64,000 nucleotides of DNA from Pseudomonadota bacterium (lineage in GTDB: Bacteria; Pseudomonadota; Gammaproteobacteria; Magnimaribacterales; D2472). Every line of letters begins with the position of its first letter. Positions within the stretch are counted from its first letter, which is position 1. A program made the position numbers and the translations under genes. The notes below the pieces were generated by a model. The model worked only from the letters and a program-made list of their open reading frames with translations, did not search any database and was not told the origin of the DNA. The stretch is taken from NCBI GenBank assembly GCA_028344535.1, contig JAOMBK010000003.1, positions 1-64,000 of the forward strand, written 5' to 3'. This document shows positions 35,836 through 43,303 of the stretch, piece by piece.

Positions 35836-36672
35836 TTACTCATCATCCATGTATTTACTTAAAACCTTGTATTGCTCATAGTCCAAATTATTGAACTCAA
35901 CTCCCTCTAACAAGACTTTATAGTTATTAATATTTTTAGACCAAGTCAGAGGTTTAAGAAGTTTTTTCTCCTCGTAATCTGTTTGGTTCAGCAAGAATCT
36001 TAATGCGGTTAAGCGCGCGATCATTTTATTATTTGCGTTGATTGCAATCCATGGAGAGAAATCAGGAGAAGTCTTCTCAAACATTTGTTCCTTATATAGT
36101 GTAAAAGCATCCCATTTAGTAACGATGCGTTCATCATTGGGGGAGAGCTTCCAATACTTTAGTTCAGAATGCTTGCGAGCCTTCATTCGTCTTTTCTGTT
36201 GATCCTGTGATAGTGAAAAATAAAATTTAATAATCTCAACACCATCATCAATAAGGTTTTGCTCCCATGGGATTACTCGATTCATAAAATCTCTATATTG
36301 CTTCTCGCTACAATAGCCCATAACTGGCTCTGTTAAAGCTCGTGTGTACCAAGATCTATCTAAAAAGGCAATTTCGCCTTTTTTAGGAATTACTTTTTTC
36401 CAGCGTTGAAACCAATGTGAGGATTCCCATTTAGTTGGGATGCCAAGATTCACATACTTAAAGTTTTTTGGAATTAAGTATTGAGTAAAAAATTTGTAGG
36501 CAGAGCTTTTTCCCGCAGTGTCTCTACCTTCTAAAACAATGCAAATTCTTCGTTTGTTTTTAATGACATCTTCTTGTAGTTTAAGCAGTTCAATTTGCAA
36601 TCTTCTTTTTTCAAGTTGATAGGATTTATCGTTAAGTTTTTGATATTCCTTTTGATCAAACGAAATGAGCAT
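35836..36672 (-). CDS. ppk2: Polyphosphate kinase 2 family
   Basis: PPK2 of 278 residues, transferring phosphate between polyphosphate and nucleotides. Walker A is EGRDTAGKSS (about 48-57), the lid/Walker B region is FLDRSWYTRALTEPVMGYC, and PWEQNLIDDGVEIIKFYFSLS and RRMKARKHSELKYWKLSPND are characteristic. The length suits a one-domain class I-type PPK2. The direction (polyP-driven NDP phosphorylation or polyP synthesis) is not settled by sequence. It precedes ppx with no gap and diverges from a SnoaL-like gene. Confidence 0.93.
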   Translation of the reverse strand: MLISFDQKEYQKLNDKSYQLEKRRLQIELLKLQEDVIKNKRRICIVLEGRDTAGKSSAYKFFTQYLIPKNFKYVNLGIPTKWESSHWFQRWKKVIPKKGEIAFLDRSWYTRALTEPVMGYCSEKQYRDFMNRVIPWEQNLIDDGVEIIKFYFSLSQDQQKRRMKARKHSELKYWKLSPNDERIVTKWDAFTLYKEQMFEKTSPDFSPWIAINANNKMIARLTALRFLLNQTDYEEKKLLKPLTWSKNINNYKVLLEGVEFNNLDYEQYKVLSKYMDDE

Positions 36673-36798
36673 AAAATTTGTTAAAGTCCTTATTTATAAA
36701 GAGTTTGCTTAGGGGGATATTGTATCTTGAGATTGTATTTATGAACCCAAGAATAATAAAAATTTATCATGAGATCATAAAAGTATTAATATATCCTA

Positions 36799-37281
36799 GT
36801 GAGTAAAGATCTAGAAAAACGTGTTCAAGAGCTAGAGGATATTTTAGCTATCCAACATTTAAAACATACATATCTTAATGCCTGTGATGCAAAAGATGTG
36901 CAAGCTATGATTGGAACCTTTGTTATCTCCGATTGCAAAATTGATTATGGACCAGTGGGCTCTTTTACAAATAGAGATGATCTAGCAAAAGTTTTTCAAG
37001 AGGCCGCATGCCATGACTACATGCTTGAATCTCATCATGCACACAATCCAATTATTCAAATCATTGATGCCACCCATGCATCAGGCCATTGGTCGCTTAC
37101 CTATAATTTAATAAATACAGAAACCTCATCAATCACAACCTTGCAGGGTGAGTATCATGATGTGTATCAAAAAATTGATAATCAATGGTTAATCAAAGAA
37201 ACCACATTTTTAGGGCGCTCCTCCTTGAATCTTCAAATAGATGAAGAATTGCTTAAGGTAATTTTTGCAGGCAGCCCTTAA
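36799..37281 (+). CDS. SnoaL-like / NTF2-fold protein
   Basis: A 160-residue cone-shaped alpha+beta barrel protein, starting at GTG. The pattern EDILAIQHLKHTYLNACDAKDVQAMIGTF, then strands ending WSLTYNLINTE and YHDVYQKIDNQWLIKETTF, is typical of SnoaL_4-like domains. These include isomerases, dehydratases and hydrolases of polyketides and steroids, but many have no known activity. It converges with the TetR gene (4-nt overlap). A second SnoaL-like gene lies at 50.7 kb. Confidence 0.8.
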   Translation: MSKDLEKRVQELEDILAIQHLKHTYLNACDAKDVQAMIGTFVISDCKIDYGPVGSFTNRDDLAKVFQEAACHDYMLESHHAHNPIIQIIDATHASGHWSLTYNLINTETSSITTLQGEYHDVYQKIDNQWLIKETTFLGRSSLNLQIDEELLKVIFAGSP

Positions 37282-37871
37282 GCGGGTGTTGCAATACAAC
37301 TTAAAAGATAGGCATTAGCAGCTCGAACTGCTTCATTAAGTCCCACATCCGTAAGCCCTGAATTTTCTTTGGTGTTCAATGAGAGGATAGAGACAATAAT
37401 TTGAGTCACGACCAAAAAGACTCCTGATTTATTAAACATATTTGGCAGCCCAATAGATTGTTCTATGTGTTGCAATATTGTTTCTGCTATCTCATGCAGA
37501 TCTGAGCTCAAGATAGGAGGGGAGACAGTGTTTTCAAGGATTAGCTTTTGTGCGCCTATATTAGCTTGAAAGAATTCAATGATCGAGAGAACACATTCCC
37601 TTAAACATGTTGAATAATCACCCTCTGAATTTTTGGTTAGATTTTTTTTAAGATGTGTATTGCAATTCTGAACATATCTCTTAATTAAGGCCTGCTTGAT
37701 TTCATCTGGAGTTTCAAAGAATTTATATGTAGAGGTACGTTTTAAATTTGCAAATTCAGAAATTTTTGCAATCGTGAGAGATTCAATACCGCCTTCATTC
37801 AAAAGATCATTGGACGCATCTAAGATCTTCTTAATCCGCTCTATACTTCTTTTTTGCTTGGGTGTTTGCAT
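37278..37871 (-). CDS. TetR-family transcriptional regulator
   Basis: A 197-residue repressor-type protein. The N-terminal helix-turn-helix (residues 10-55) reads RIKKILDASNDLL, GGIESLTIAKISEFANLKRTSTYKFF, the classic TetR layout. The C-terminal ligand/dimer domain is not assignable. It overlaps the SnoaL-like gene tail-to-tail by 4 nt and faces the phosphate genes across a 420-nt intergenic region holding an inverted repeat close to its own start codon, a likely autoregulatory site. Confidence 0.9.
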   Translation of the reverse strand: MQTPKQKRSIERIKKILDASNDLLNEGGIESLTIAKISEFANLKRTSTYKFFETPDEIKQALIKRYVQNCNTHLKKNLTKNSEGDYSTCLRECVLSIIEFFQANIGAQKLILENTVSPPILSSDLHEIAETILQHIEQSIGLPNMFNKSGVFLVVTQIIVSILSLNTKENSGLTDVGLNEAVRAANAYLLSCIATPA

Positions 37872-37886
37872 GATTTCTTATTATCG

Positions 37887-37916
37887 ACATTTGTTGTAAA
37901 AAAAACAAATAAATGT
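37887..37916. promoter_or_regulatory. Candidate TetR operator (imperfect inverted repeat)
   Basis: The arms ACATTTGTT and AACAAAT-A-AATGT face each other around an A-rich centre, with one extra base in the right arm. The repeat ends 16 nt from the tetR start codon, the usual place for autorepression. Assignment is by position only. Confidence 0.35.
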
Positions 37917-37941
37917 AGCAATTATCAATAAGTTAGTGTAT

Positions 37942-37975
37942 TGTGTCATTTGTGTGACATTAATGTGTCATAAAA
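37942..37975 (+). promoter_or_regulatory. Pho-box-like tandem array (three 11-bp repeats)
   Basis: Three octamers, TGTGTCAT, TGTGACAT and TGTGTCAT, begin at 37942, 37953 and 37964, exactly 11 bp apart and joined by AT-rich three-base spacers. The enterobacterial PhoB box is tandem CTGTCAT-type 7-mers with the same 11-bp period, so this fits PhoB binding. TAGAAT at 37981-37986 lies about 10 bp after the last unit, as -10 hexamers do in PhoB-dependent promoters. Downstream are a small ORF, Pit, porin and phytase genes. It does not fit a CRP site, since TGTGA is not followed by TCACA. Confidence 0.7.
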
Positions 37976-37987
37976 GAAACTAGAATT

Positions 37988-38113
37988 ATGAATACAAAAA
38001 AAGTACTTAAGCAGCAGGGTTTGCTTCCAAAAACATCCAAATTTAATGAAATGCAAATGTTTGGATTTCTATCAATGTGGGTAGTTTTATCTGCAGTTAT
38101 TTATTTCTCATAA
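37988..38113 (+). CDS. 41-residue ORF with C-terminal membrane segment
   Basis: This ORF, absent from the track, begins MNTKKVLKQQGLLPKTSKF and ends with a hydrophobic stretch, FGFLSMWVVLSAVIYFS, which could be one transmembrane helix. The N-terminal half is basic. It lies directly after the Pho-box-like array. If the TAGAAT hexamer is the -10 element, transcription would begin at or just after this ATG. Translation would then be leaderless, or would start at a later Met (residue 22 or 24), or another promoter is used. No good Shine-Dalgarno is visible. Function unknown. Confidence 0.45.
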   Translation: MNTKKVLKQQGLLPKTSKFNEMQMFGFLSMWVVLSAVIYFS

Positions 38114-38160
38114 ATAATAACATTCCATCATAATTAGCAGTTATCCAAGCTGTGAACCTT

Positions 38161-38180
38161 TGTGACAATTTAGAGTCATT
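38161..38180 (+). promoter_or_regulatory. Weaker second Pho-box-like repeat upstream of pit
   Basis: TGTGACA is followed 11 bp later by the related GAGTCAT (5 of 6 core bases of TGTCAT), about 110 bp before the pit start codon. A third unit upstream (CTGTGAA) is off the 11-bp register. No convincing -10 hexamer follows at the expected distance, so this is tentative. Confidence 0.3.
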
Positions 38181-38291
38181 ATCTTCCTTGAAATGTTGCA
38201 AAAAAATATTAAATTGTTACTTAAAAGTAATTTAGTATTCAAATAAATACAGTCTAATAAATTCCATATTTTCATTAATTAAATTTTTTAT

Positions 38292-39542
38292 ATGGAAACT
38301 TTATTTTTAGAACCCTACACAATTTTACTTATAGCTGGTTTCATTGGCTTTTTCATGGCGTTTGGCATTGGAGCAAACGATGTTGCTAATTCGATGGGAA
38401 CCTCAGTAGGTAGTAGAGCCATCACTATCAAACAAGCAATTATTATTGCAGCAATATTTGAATTTCTAGGTGCTTTTCTTGCTGGTGGCGAAGTCACATC
38501 TACAATTAGAAAAGGTATCGTAGATCCTCAGTTATATGTGAATGAAACAAATATATTTGTTATTGGCATGTTATCTGCGCTCTTAGCAGGAGGTACTTGG
38601 TTATACGTTGCTAGTTTGAGAGGGTGGCCTGTTTCAACTACACATACGATCGTTGGATCCATTATTGGTTTCGTATTAATTACCAAGGGCGTTGATGCAG
38701 TCTCGTGGGGAAAAGTAGGTAATATTGCTATGAGCTGGGTTACTTCTCCGCTATTTTCAGGGACATTAGCATTTGGTCTATATATTTCAGCTAAAAAACT
38801 TATTTTAGATAGATCTAATCCTGGAGAAGCTGCAATAAAGTACATCCCTTTTTATAGCTTTCTTGTCGCTGCTGTAATTTCCCTAGTCACAGCAAGAAAG
38901 GGTTTAAAGCATGTTGGAGTTGAGTTCAGTGATAATGAAGTTTATTTATTCATTGCAATATTCAGTTCCCTGGTTGGGCTGGCAACATCATTCTTCCTAA
39001 GAAATAACAAAGAACAAATTATGCGAGAGGGTGGTATTGAATTTGCATTTGGATTGCTAATGATAGTTTCAGCCAGTGCTATGGCCTTTGCTCATGGCTC
39101 TAATGACGTGGCTAATGCAATTGGCCCATTGGCTGCAATTGTTAGTGTTGTTGATACTGGTGAAATTGGTTCCAAGGCAGCTATTAGTCCCTGGGTTTTA
39201 TTTGTCGGTGGTATTGGTATAGTTTTCGGTCTGGCTACCCTTGGATCAAGAGTTATCAAAACTGTAGGCAGGAAAATTACTGCATTAACACCAAGCCTTG
39301 GATTTTCAGCAGAAATGGCAACTGCATCAACTGTAGTAGCTGCATCTTATTTAGGCTTCCCAATCTCAACAACTCATACTTTAGTTGGTGGCGTTATAGG
39401 TGTTGGTTTGGCAAAGGGAGCGGAGCATCTTGATTTTGCATCAATCAAAAGAATTATAGCCTCATGGCTTGTAACAATCCCTGCGGGAGCTGCCTTTACT
39501 GTTTTATTCTACGTACTACTAAGAATTATTTTTGGAGTCTAA
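38292..39542 (+). CDS. pit: Inorganic phosphate transporter, PiT family
   Basis: Inner-membrane phosphate permease of 416 residues coupled to H+ or Na+. The two inverted-repeat PiT signatures are both present: GANDVANSMGTSVGSRAIT near residue 27 and AHGSNDVANAIGPLAAI in the second half, each followed by a PVSTTHT-like segment (GWPVSTTHTIVG and GFPISTTHTLVGG). About ten hydrophobic helices are seen. It lies downstream of Pho-box-like repeats and 3 nt before a porin gene, suggesting phosphate-starvation expression, though E. coli PitA is largely constitutive. Confidence 0.95.
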   Translation: METLFLEPYTILLIAGFIGFFMAFGIGANDVANSMGTSVGSRAITIKQAIIIAAIFEFLGAFLAGGEVTSTIRKGIVDPQLYVNETNIFVIGMLSALLAGGTWLYVASLRGWPVSTTHTIVGSIIGFVLITKGVDAVSWGKVGNIAMSWVTSPLFSGTLAFGLYISAKKLILDRSNPGEAAIKYIPFYSFLVAAVISLVTARKGLKHVGVEFSDNEVYLFIAIFSSLVGLATSFFLRNNKEQIMREGGIEFAFGLLMIVSASAMAFAHGSNDVANAIGPLAAIVSVVDTGEIGSKAAISPWVLFVGGIGIVFGLATLGSRVIKTVGRKITALTPSLGFSAEMATASTVVAASYLGFPISTTHTLVGGVIGVGLAKGAEHLDFASIKRIIASWLVTIPAGAAFTVLFYVLLRIIFGV

Positions 39543-39545
39543 AGA

Positions 39546-40475
39546 ATGGCTCTTAGGTCTTTTTATGTTGCAGTTTTTATAATATTTGGAATTAACAATC
39601 AGCTTTATGCATCACATGATTGGTATGGAAAAGTATTTGTTGATTATCAATCTACTTCAAATGATATAAATGGTAATAAAACCGATGTAAATAATAATGC
39701 CTCAAGATTTGGCATTAAAGGTAGCTTCTTATTATCAGATAACTCTAAACTTAAGTTAGTTTATCAAGCAGAGTATCAATTTGATCCCGTTGACGGAAAG
39801 GCGAGAGGTGATGATGGGACCTTAAAGCAGCGAAATACTTTTGTTGGTATTCAAACAGATTTAGGCATGCTTTTTGCTGGTACACATGATTCCGCTTTCA
39901 AAAAATCTCAATTAAAAATAGATCTATTTAATGACCTGGCTCCTGACATAAAAAATATTTTGCATGGTGAAAATCGTTTAGAAGATTTTATTGGTTACAC
40001 GACCCCAAAGTACATGGGTAAGATTTCTGCAACATTCAATTCCATCAAGAATCCCTCATCTTCAGACAAGAAGTATAGATCTTACTCAGTCAATTTTTCT
40101 GGAAATCTATTTCAAGCAGCTATTGGGGTTGACGACTCAATGAAGGGGTATGACGCCTCAAGACTCGCGATTTTAATTCCACTAGACAAATCAAAGCTCG
40201 GGCTGCTAAATCAGAAGACTAAAAATCTTGCATCGGGCATGACAAAGAATGGTCATGTGATTAGTTTTTCAAGAAGAATTGGTCCAAAGGGCACATTCAA
40301 AATTCAGCGCGCCTCATCAAGCATGAAAATTGATTCAGGCAAGCATACAACAATCGGCTACGATTATCAGTTAAGGAAATCATCCAAGATCTTTACATTC
40401 TATTCTCAACTAGAGTCTTCTAATAAAAGAAAAGCTAAAGATATTTTTTCAATTGGCATAGAGCACAAATTCTAA
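39546..40475 (+). CDS. Small Gram-negative porin, probable phosphate-linked
   Basis: Outer-membrane beta-barrel of 309 residues with a signal peptide (FYVAVFIIFGINNQLYAS). The barrel starts DWYGKVFVDYQST, then NNNASRFGIKGSFLLSD, a pattern shared with proteobacterial general porins (Porin_4 type), RNTFVGIQTDLGMLFAGTHDSAF as the typical loop-3 approach, and a terminal aromatic, IEHKF. It is rich in lysine (for example SSDKKYRS and SSNKRKAKD), which could favour anions. It follows pit by 3 nt, so the two are co-transcribed; phosphate passage is inferred from that. Confidence 0.85.
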   Translation: MALRSFYVAVFIIFGINNQLYASHDWYGKVFVDYQSTSNDINGNKTDVNNNASRFGIKGSFLLSDNSKLKLVYQAEYQFDPVDGKARGDDGTLKQRNTFVGIQTDLGMLFAGTHDSAFKKSQLKIDLFNDLAPDIKNILHGENRLEDFIGYTTPKYMGKISATFNSIKNPSSSDKKYRSYSVNFSGNLFQAAIGVDDSMKGYDASRLAILIPLDKSKLGLLNQKTKNLASGMTKNGHVISFSRRIGPKGTFKIQRASSSMKIDSGKHTTIGYDYQLRKSSKIFTFYSQLESSNKRKAKDIFSIGIEHKF

Positions 40476-40513
40476 AAATTTAAATACAAGAGCGTTGGAG
40501 TTACAATGCCAAT

Positions 40514-41560
40514 ATGTCTAAATTTATAAAACTATCCTTAATACTAAATATTTTCTTGTTCGTTGGGTGTTCCGATAATAACTCTATCATTGCGATTGCT
40601 GAGACAGAGCCAGTTACAACGAGTGGTGATGCTGCAGATGACCCGGCAATAGTTATTAATTATAGCAACCCACAGCAGTCAATAATTCTTGGAACTGATA
40701 AACGAGCAGGAGTCTATTCATATGATCTTTCTGGAAAAAAAATATCATATGCTGCGCTGGGTGAAATAAATAATATTGATGTAAGACAGGTTGATAATAA
40801 AATTTATGTGGCTGCGTCAAATAGAACAGCTAAATCAATTGAGTTTTGGGAATTTAATCAGCAAGATTTTTTTAATAATCTTCCGCAATCAGGTAATCTT
40901 TTCGGTATTGCTGCTAGGTCAATGACCATTCAAACTAACATAGATGTTTATGGTATTTGCGCCGGCTTGATTGATGGAGTACCGATCGTTTTCATTACAG
41001 AGGATAAAGGTCCTCGAGTTGAGTTGTGGGTACCTCAGGCTCGAACACTAATAGGCACTTTCAGTAATGGAGGTGAATCAGAAGGCTGTGTTTTTGATGA
41101 TGAAAATAAGACGGTATTTATTTCAGAGGAAGAGGTGAATGGTGTTTTAAAAGCCTACAACTTAAATAATGAATTTCCATTTGAAAGTCCCTTTATTGTG
41201 GATTCTCGAAAGGGAAATATTGGCGGTGATCCAGAGGGGCTTACAATCTATAAAACTTCTGAAAAAGAGGGTTATATCTTACTTTCATCCCAAGGAGATA
41301 ATAAATACAACGTTTATAATCGAATGTATCCTCACGAATTTATCTCAAGTTTTACTATTGACGATGACCCAAAAGGCATTGATGGCACATCAGAAACCGA
41401 CGGCATTGACGTTACAAACTTCAATCTAAGAGGAAAATTTTCTAAGGGTTTAATGGTCGCTCAGGACGGTTATAACTATGATGGGGAAGAGCTGAAGAAT
41501 CAAAACTTTAAAATTGTTCCTTTTAATCCCATTCTTAAATCTATAAATAAAAGTAAGTAG
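40514..41560 (+). CDS. Beta-propeller phytase, lipoprotein
   Basis: A 348-residue phytase-like (BPP, 3-phytase) protein that would release phosphate from phytate with calcium. The lipobox is LFVGC (Cys19). The family's first-blade motif is TTSGDAADDPAIVIN, followed by ILGTDKRAGVYSYDLSGK. Later blade motifs are EGCVFDDENKTVFISEEE, GGDPEGLTIY, GYILLSSQGDNKYNVY and DGIDVTNFNL, matching the calcium and phosphate binding strands of Bacillus BPP. The usual W after DDPAI is V here. It lies 38 nt after the porin gene behind a TTGGAG ribosome-binding site, giving a phytase-porin-Pit unit. Confidence 0.9.
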   Translation: MSKFIKLSLILNIFLFVGCSDNNSIIAIAETEPVTTSGDAADDPAIVINYSNPQQSIILGTDKRAGVYSYDLSGKKISYAALGEINNIDVRQVDNKIYVAASNRTAKSIEFWEFNQQDFFNNLPQSGNLFGIAARSMTIQTNIDVYGICAGLIDGVPIVFITEDKGPRVELWVPQARTLIGTFSNGGESEGCVFDDENKTVFISEEEVNGVLKAYNLNNEFPFESPFIVDSRKGNIGGDPEGLTIYKTSEKEGYILLSSQGDNKYNVYNRMYPHEFISSFTIDDDPKGIDGTSETDGIDVTNFNLRGKFSKGLMVAQDGYNYDGEELKNQNFKIVPFNPILKSINKSK

Positions 41561-41563
41561 TTT

Positions 41564-42400
41564 TTATTCTTTGGTTGACGATTCAATAAGTTCTGTTGAG
41601 TAGCCTGAGTAAACCTCTACAAACTCTGGATGAGTCAAAATCCAAAATTCATTGTTTTCAATTTTCTTAAAAACAATGGTTGCCAGGTCTTCAGGAGTCA
41701 TACCTTCTTTAACTCCATCGGCAAGCCATTGAGCATTGTTCTTGGCACTTTCGTGTTGATCAATAGAGGATTCATCAAGATCTAAGCCAAGGTGATCTCT
41801 TTCGATGATGTTGGTTTGAACTAATCCAGGGCAAAGCACAGATACTCCCACTTTGTCATTGTCTGTTAGATCCTCATGCAAGGTTCGAGTTAAACCGACA
41901 ACTGCATGCTTGGTGGTTGTATAAGGAGCAAGGGCAGGGCCAACGATGATACCTGCCATGGATGATGTATTAATAATGTGACAACGCTCTTGGCTGGCAA
42001 TCATCTCGTCAACAAAGAGGTTTAAACCATAAATGACACTCATTAAATTAACATCAATAATTCGTTGCCAGTTGTTTTGGTCTGCTTTCCACGCTCGACC
42101 CTCTAAAAAGATTCCTGCATTATTAAAAAGGTAATGAACTGTACCAAACTCACTCTCAATTTTTTCTTTTGCTTTTGAAAAGTCTTCTAAGTTAGATACA
42201 TCACACTGGATGATCATGGAGGGACACTCTGCCATAAGGCTATGGGTCTCACTTAAACCATCTTCATTCAGGTCCATTAAGACAACATTCATTTGAAGCT
42301 TTGCAGCATGCAATGCTAGGCCTCTGCCAATTCCACTAGCAGCACCAGTGATTAGGGCAGTTTTGTTTGTAAAAATATCAGCTTGCAAGATACCCACCAT
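41564..42400 (-). CDS. Short-chain dehydrogenase/reductase (SDR)
   Basis: SDR of about 278 residues. TGAASGIGRGLA binds the cofactor, an Asp after beta-2 (VLMDLNEDG) favours NAD, NNAG is present, and the catalytic site is INTSSM...YTTTKHAVVG (Tyr-x3-Lys). I use the ATG instead of the TTG of the ORF track. The 3' extension after the SDR core is typical of SDRs that act on bulky substrates. It overlaps the upstream SDR by 23 nt and converges with the phytase gene. Confidence 0.9.
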   Translation of the reverse strand: MVGILQADIFTNKTALITGAASGIGRGLALHAAKLQMNVVLMDLNEDGLSETHSLMAECPSMIIQCDVSNLEDFSKAKEKIESEFGTVHYLFNNAGIFLEGRAWKADQNNWQRIIDVNLMSVIYGLNLFVDEMIASQERCHIINTSSMAGIIVGPALAPYTTTKHAVVGLTRTLHEDLTDNDKVGVSVLCPGLVQTNIIERDHLGLDLDESSIDQHESAKNNAQWLADGVKEGMTPEDLATIVFKKIENNEFWILTHPEFVEVYSGYSTELIESSTKE

Positions 42401-43142
42401 CAATAGGGTAGTAGGATCCAGTTATGTAAGATGCCTCGGATGATGCTAAGAAATAAATTAAGTTGGCTACTTCGTCTGATGTTGCAACTCGATTCATAGG
42501 AATGCGTTGCAGCATGTATTGCATGATATTTTCATCTTTCATGAGTTCGGTATTCATGGGTGTATCAATGACACCTGGACCAATGGCATTTGCTCTGATG
42601 TTCATGGTGGCATAGTCTTGTGCAATTGATTTGGTCAAACCCACCACTGCATGCTTCGATGCTGCATAGGGTGCTTGGGCTGCACTGGCTCTTACTCCCA
42701 TGATCGAGGCAACATTCACAATTGCTCCTGCATCTATCTTTTGCGCAGTTGCCAGTTTTAAGAATTCTCGACAGGCATAAAATGTGCCATGCAAATTAAT
42801 ATCGATGGTTCTATGCCATTCCTCAACTGAATATTGATGCAATGGGTTCAAGGCGGGGCTTATACCAGCACAATTAACTAGTACATGAGCTGGACGATTG
42901 TTAGCCTGTAAGTTAGCAAAAACCGTATCTATTTGAGCATGGTCAGTAATATCACAATGTGCAAAATTAACATTGCAAGTATCTGATTTAAGGCTATTTA
43001 CTGACTGCTCTCCAGCATCTTTATTAGCATCGAGTATCAGCACTTCATAGCCTTCATCTAAAAATCGCTTAACTGCACTTAAGCCAATTCCCGAGGCGCC
43101 TCCTGTGATTACAGCTAATGGCTGTGTATTTTTTTCTGCCAT
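42378..43142 (-). CDS. Short-chain dehydrogenase/reductase (SDR)
   Basis: Classical SDR of 254 residues: TGGASGIGLSAV, Asp after beta-2 (LILDANKD), NCAG, and catalytic VNVASIMG...YAASKHAVVG, ending YYPIDGGYLAS. It is first in a two-SDR operon divergent from an acyl-CoA ligase / DUF35 / thiolase / crotonase operon. A 3-hydroxyacyl or hydroxysteroid-type dehydrogenation is plausible, but the substrate is not known. Confidence 0.92.
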   Translation of the reverse strand: MAEKNTQPLAVITGGASGIGLSAVKRFLDEGYEVLILDANKDAGEQSVNSLKSDTCNVNFAHCDITDHAQIDTVFANLQANNRPAHVLVNCAGISPALNPLHQYSVEEWHRTIDINLHGTFYACREFLKLATAQKIDAGAIVNVASIMGVRASAAQAPYAASKHAVVGLTKSIAQDYATMNIRANAIGPGVIDTPMNTELMKDENIMQYMLQRIPMNRVATSDEVANLIYFLASSEASYITGSYYPIDGGYLAS

Positions 43143-43303
43143 GGTCTTTCTATATAAAATTAAGTTATTTCATTGTATCTAATCAACTATAACGAATCAG
43201 GAGTTTACGAACAATGTTGGAATATTTATCAGAATTATTGACAAAAAAAAACCAGTTGATACTCGTTGATTGATGAATGTATTTATAAGATAGTAAAATC
43301 CCA

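Larger units (their letters stand above)
37872..38291. other. 420-nt regulatory intergenic region
   Basis: This is the longest stretch without a tracked gene. It holds an imperfect inverted repeat beside the tetR start, a three-unit TGTGWCAT array, a 41-residue ORF, a weaker two-unit repeat, and then an AT-rich leader before pit containing the palindrome TTACTT-AA-AAGTAA at 38217-38230. No terminator and no structured RNA was recognised. Confidence 0.8.

Noticed and set aside
37942-37970. Considered the TGTGWCAT array as a CRP site, a TetR operator or a very small CRISPR-like repeat.
   Set aside because: The CRP half-site TCACA is absent, units are 8 bp with 3-bp spacers (far below CRISPR sizes), and exact 11-bp direct spacing fits a PhoB-type array better; TetR binding stays an alternative.
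41547-41569. AATAAAA...TTTTTATT between the convergent phytase and SDR genes as a bidirectional terminator.
   Set aside because: The stem is A/T only and would be unstable; evidence is too weak.
43238-43266. A perfect TTGACA upstream of the acyl-CoA synthetase at 43304.
   Set aside because: No acceptable -10 hexamer lies 16-18 bp downstream, so I did not list it as a promoter.
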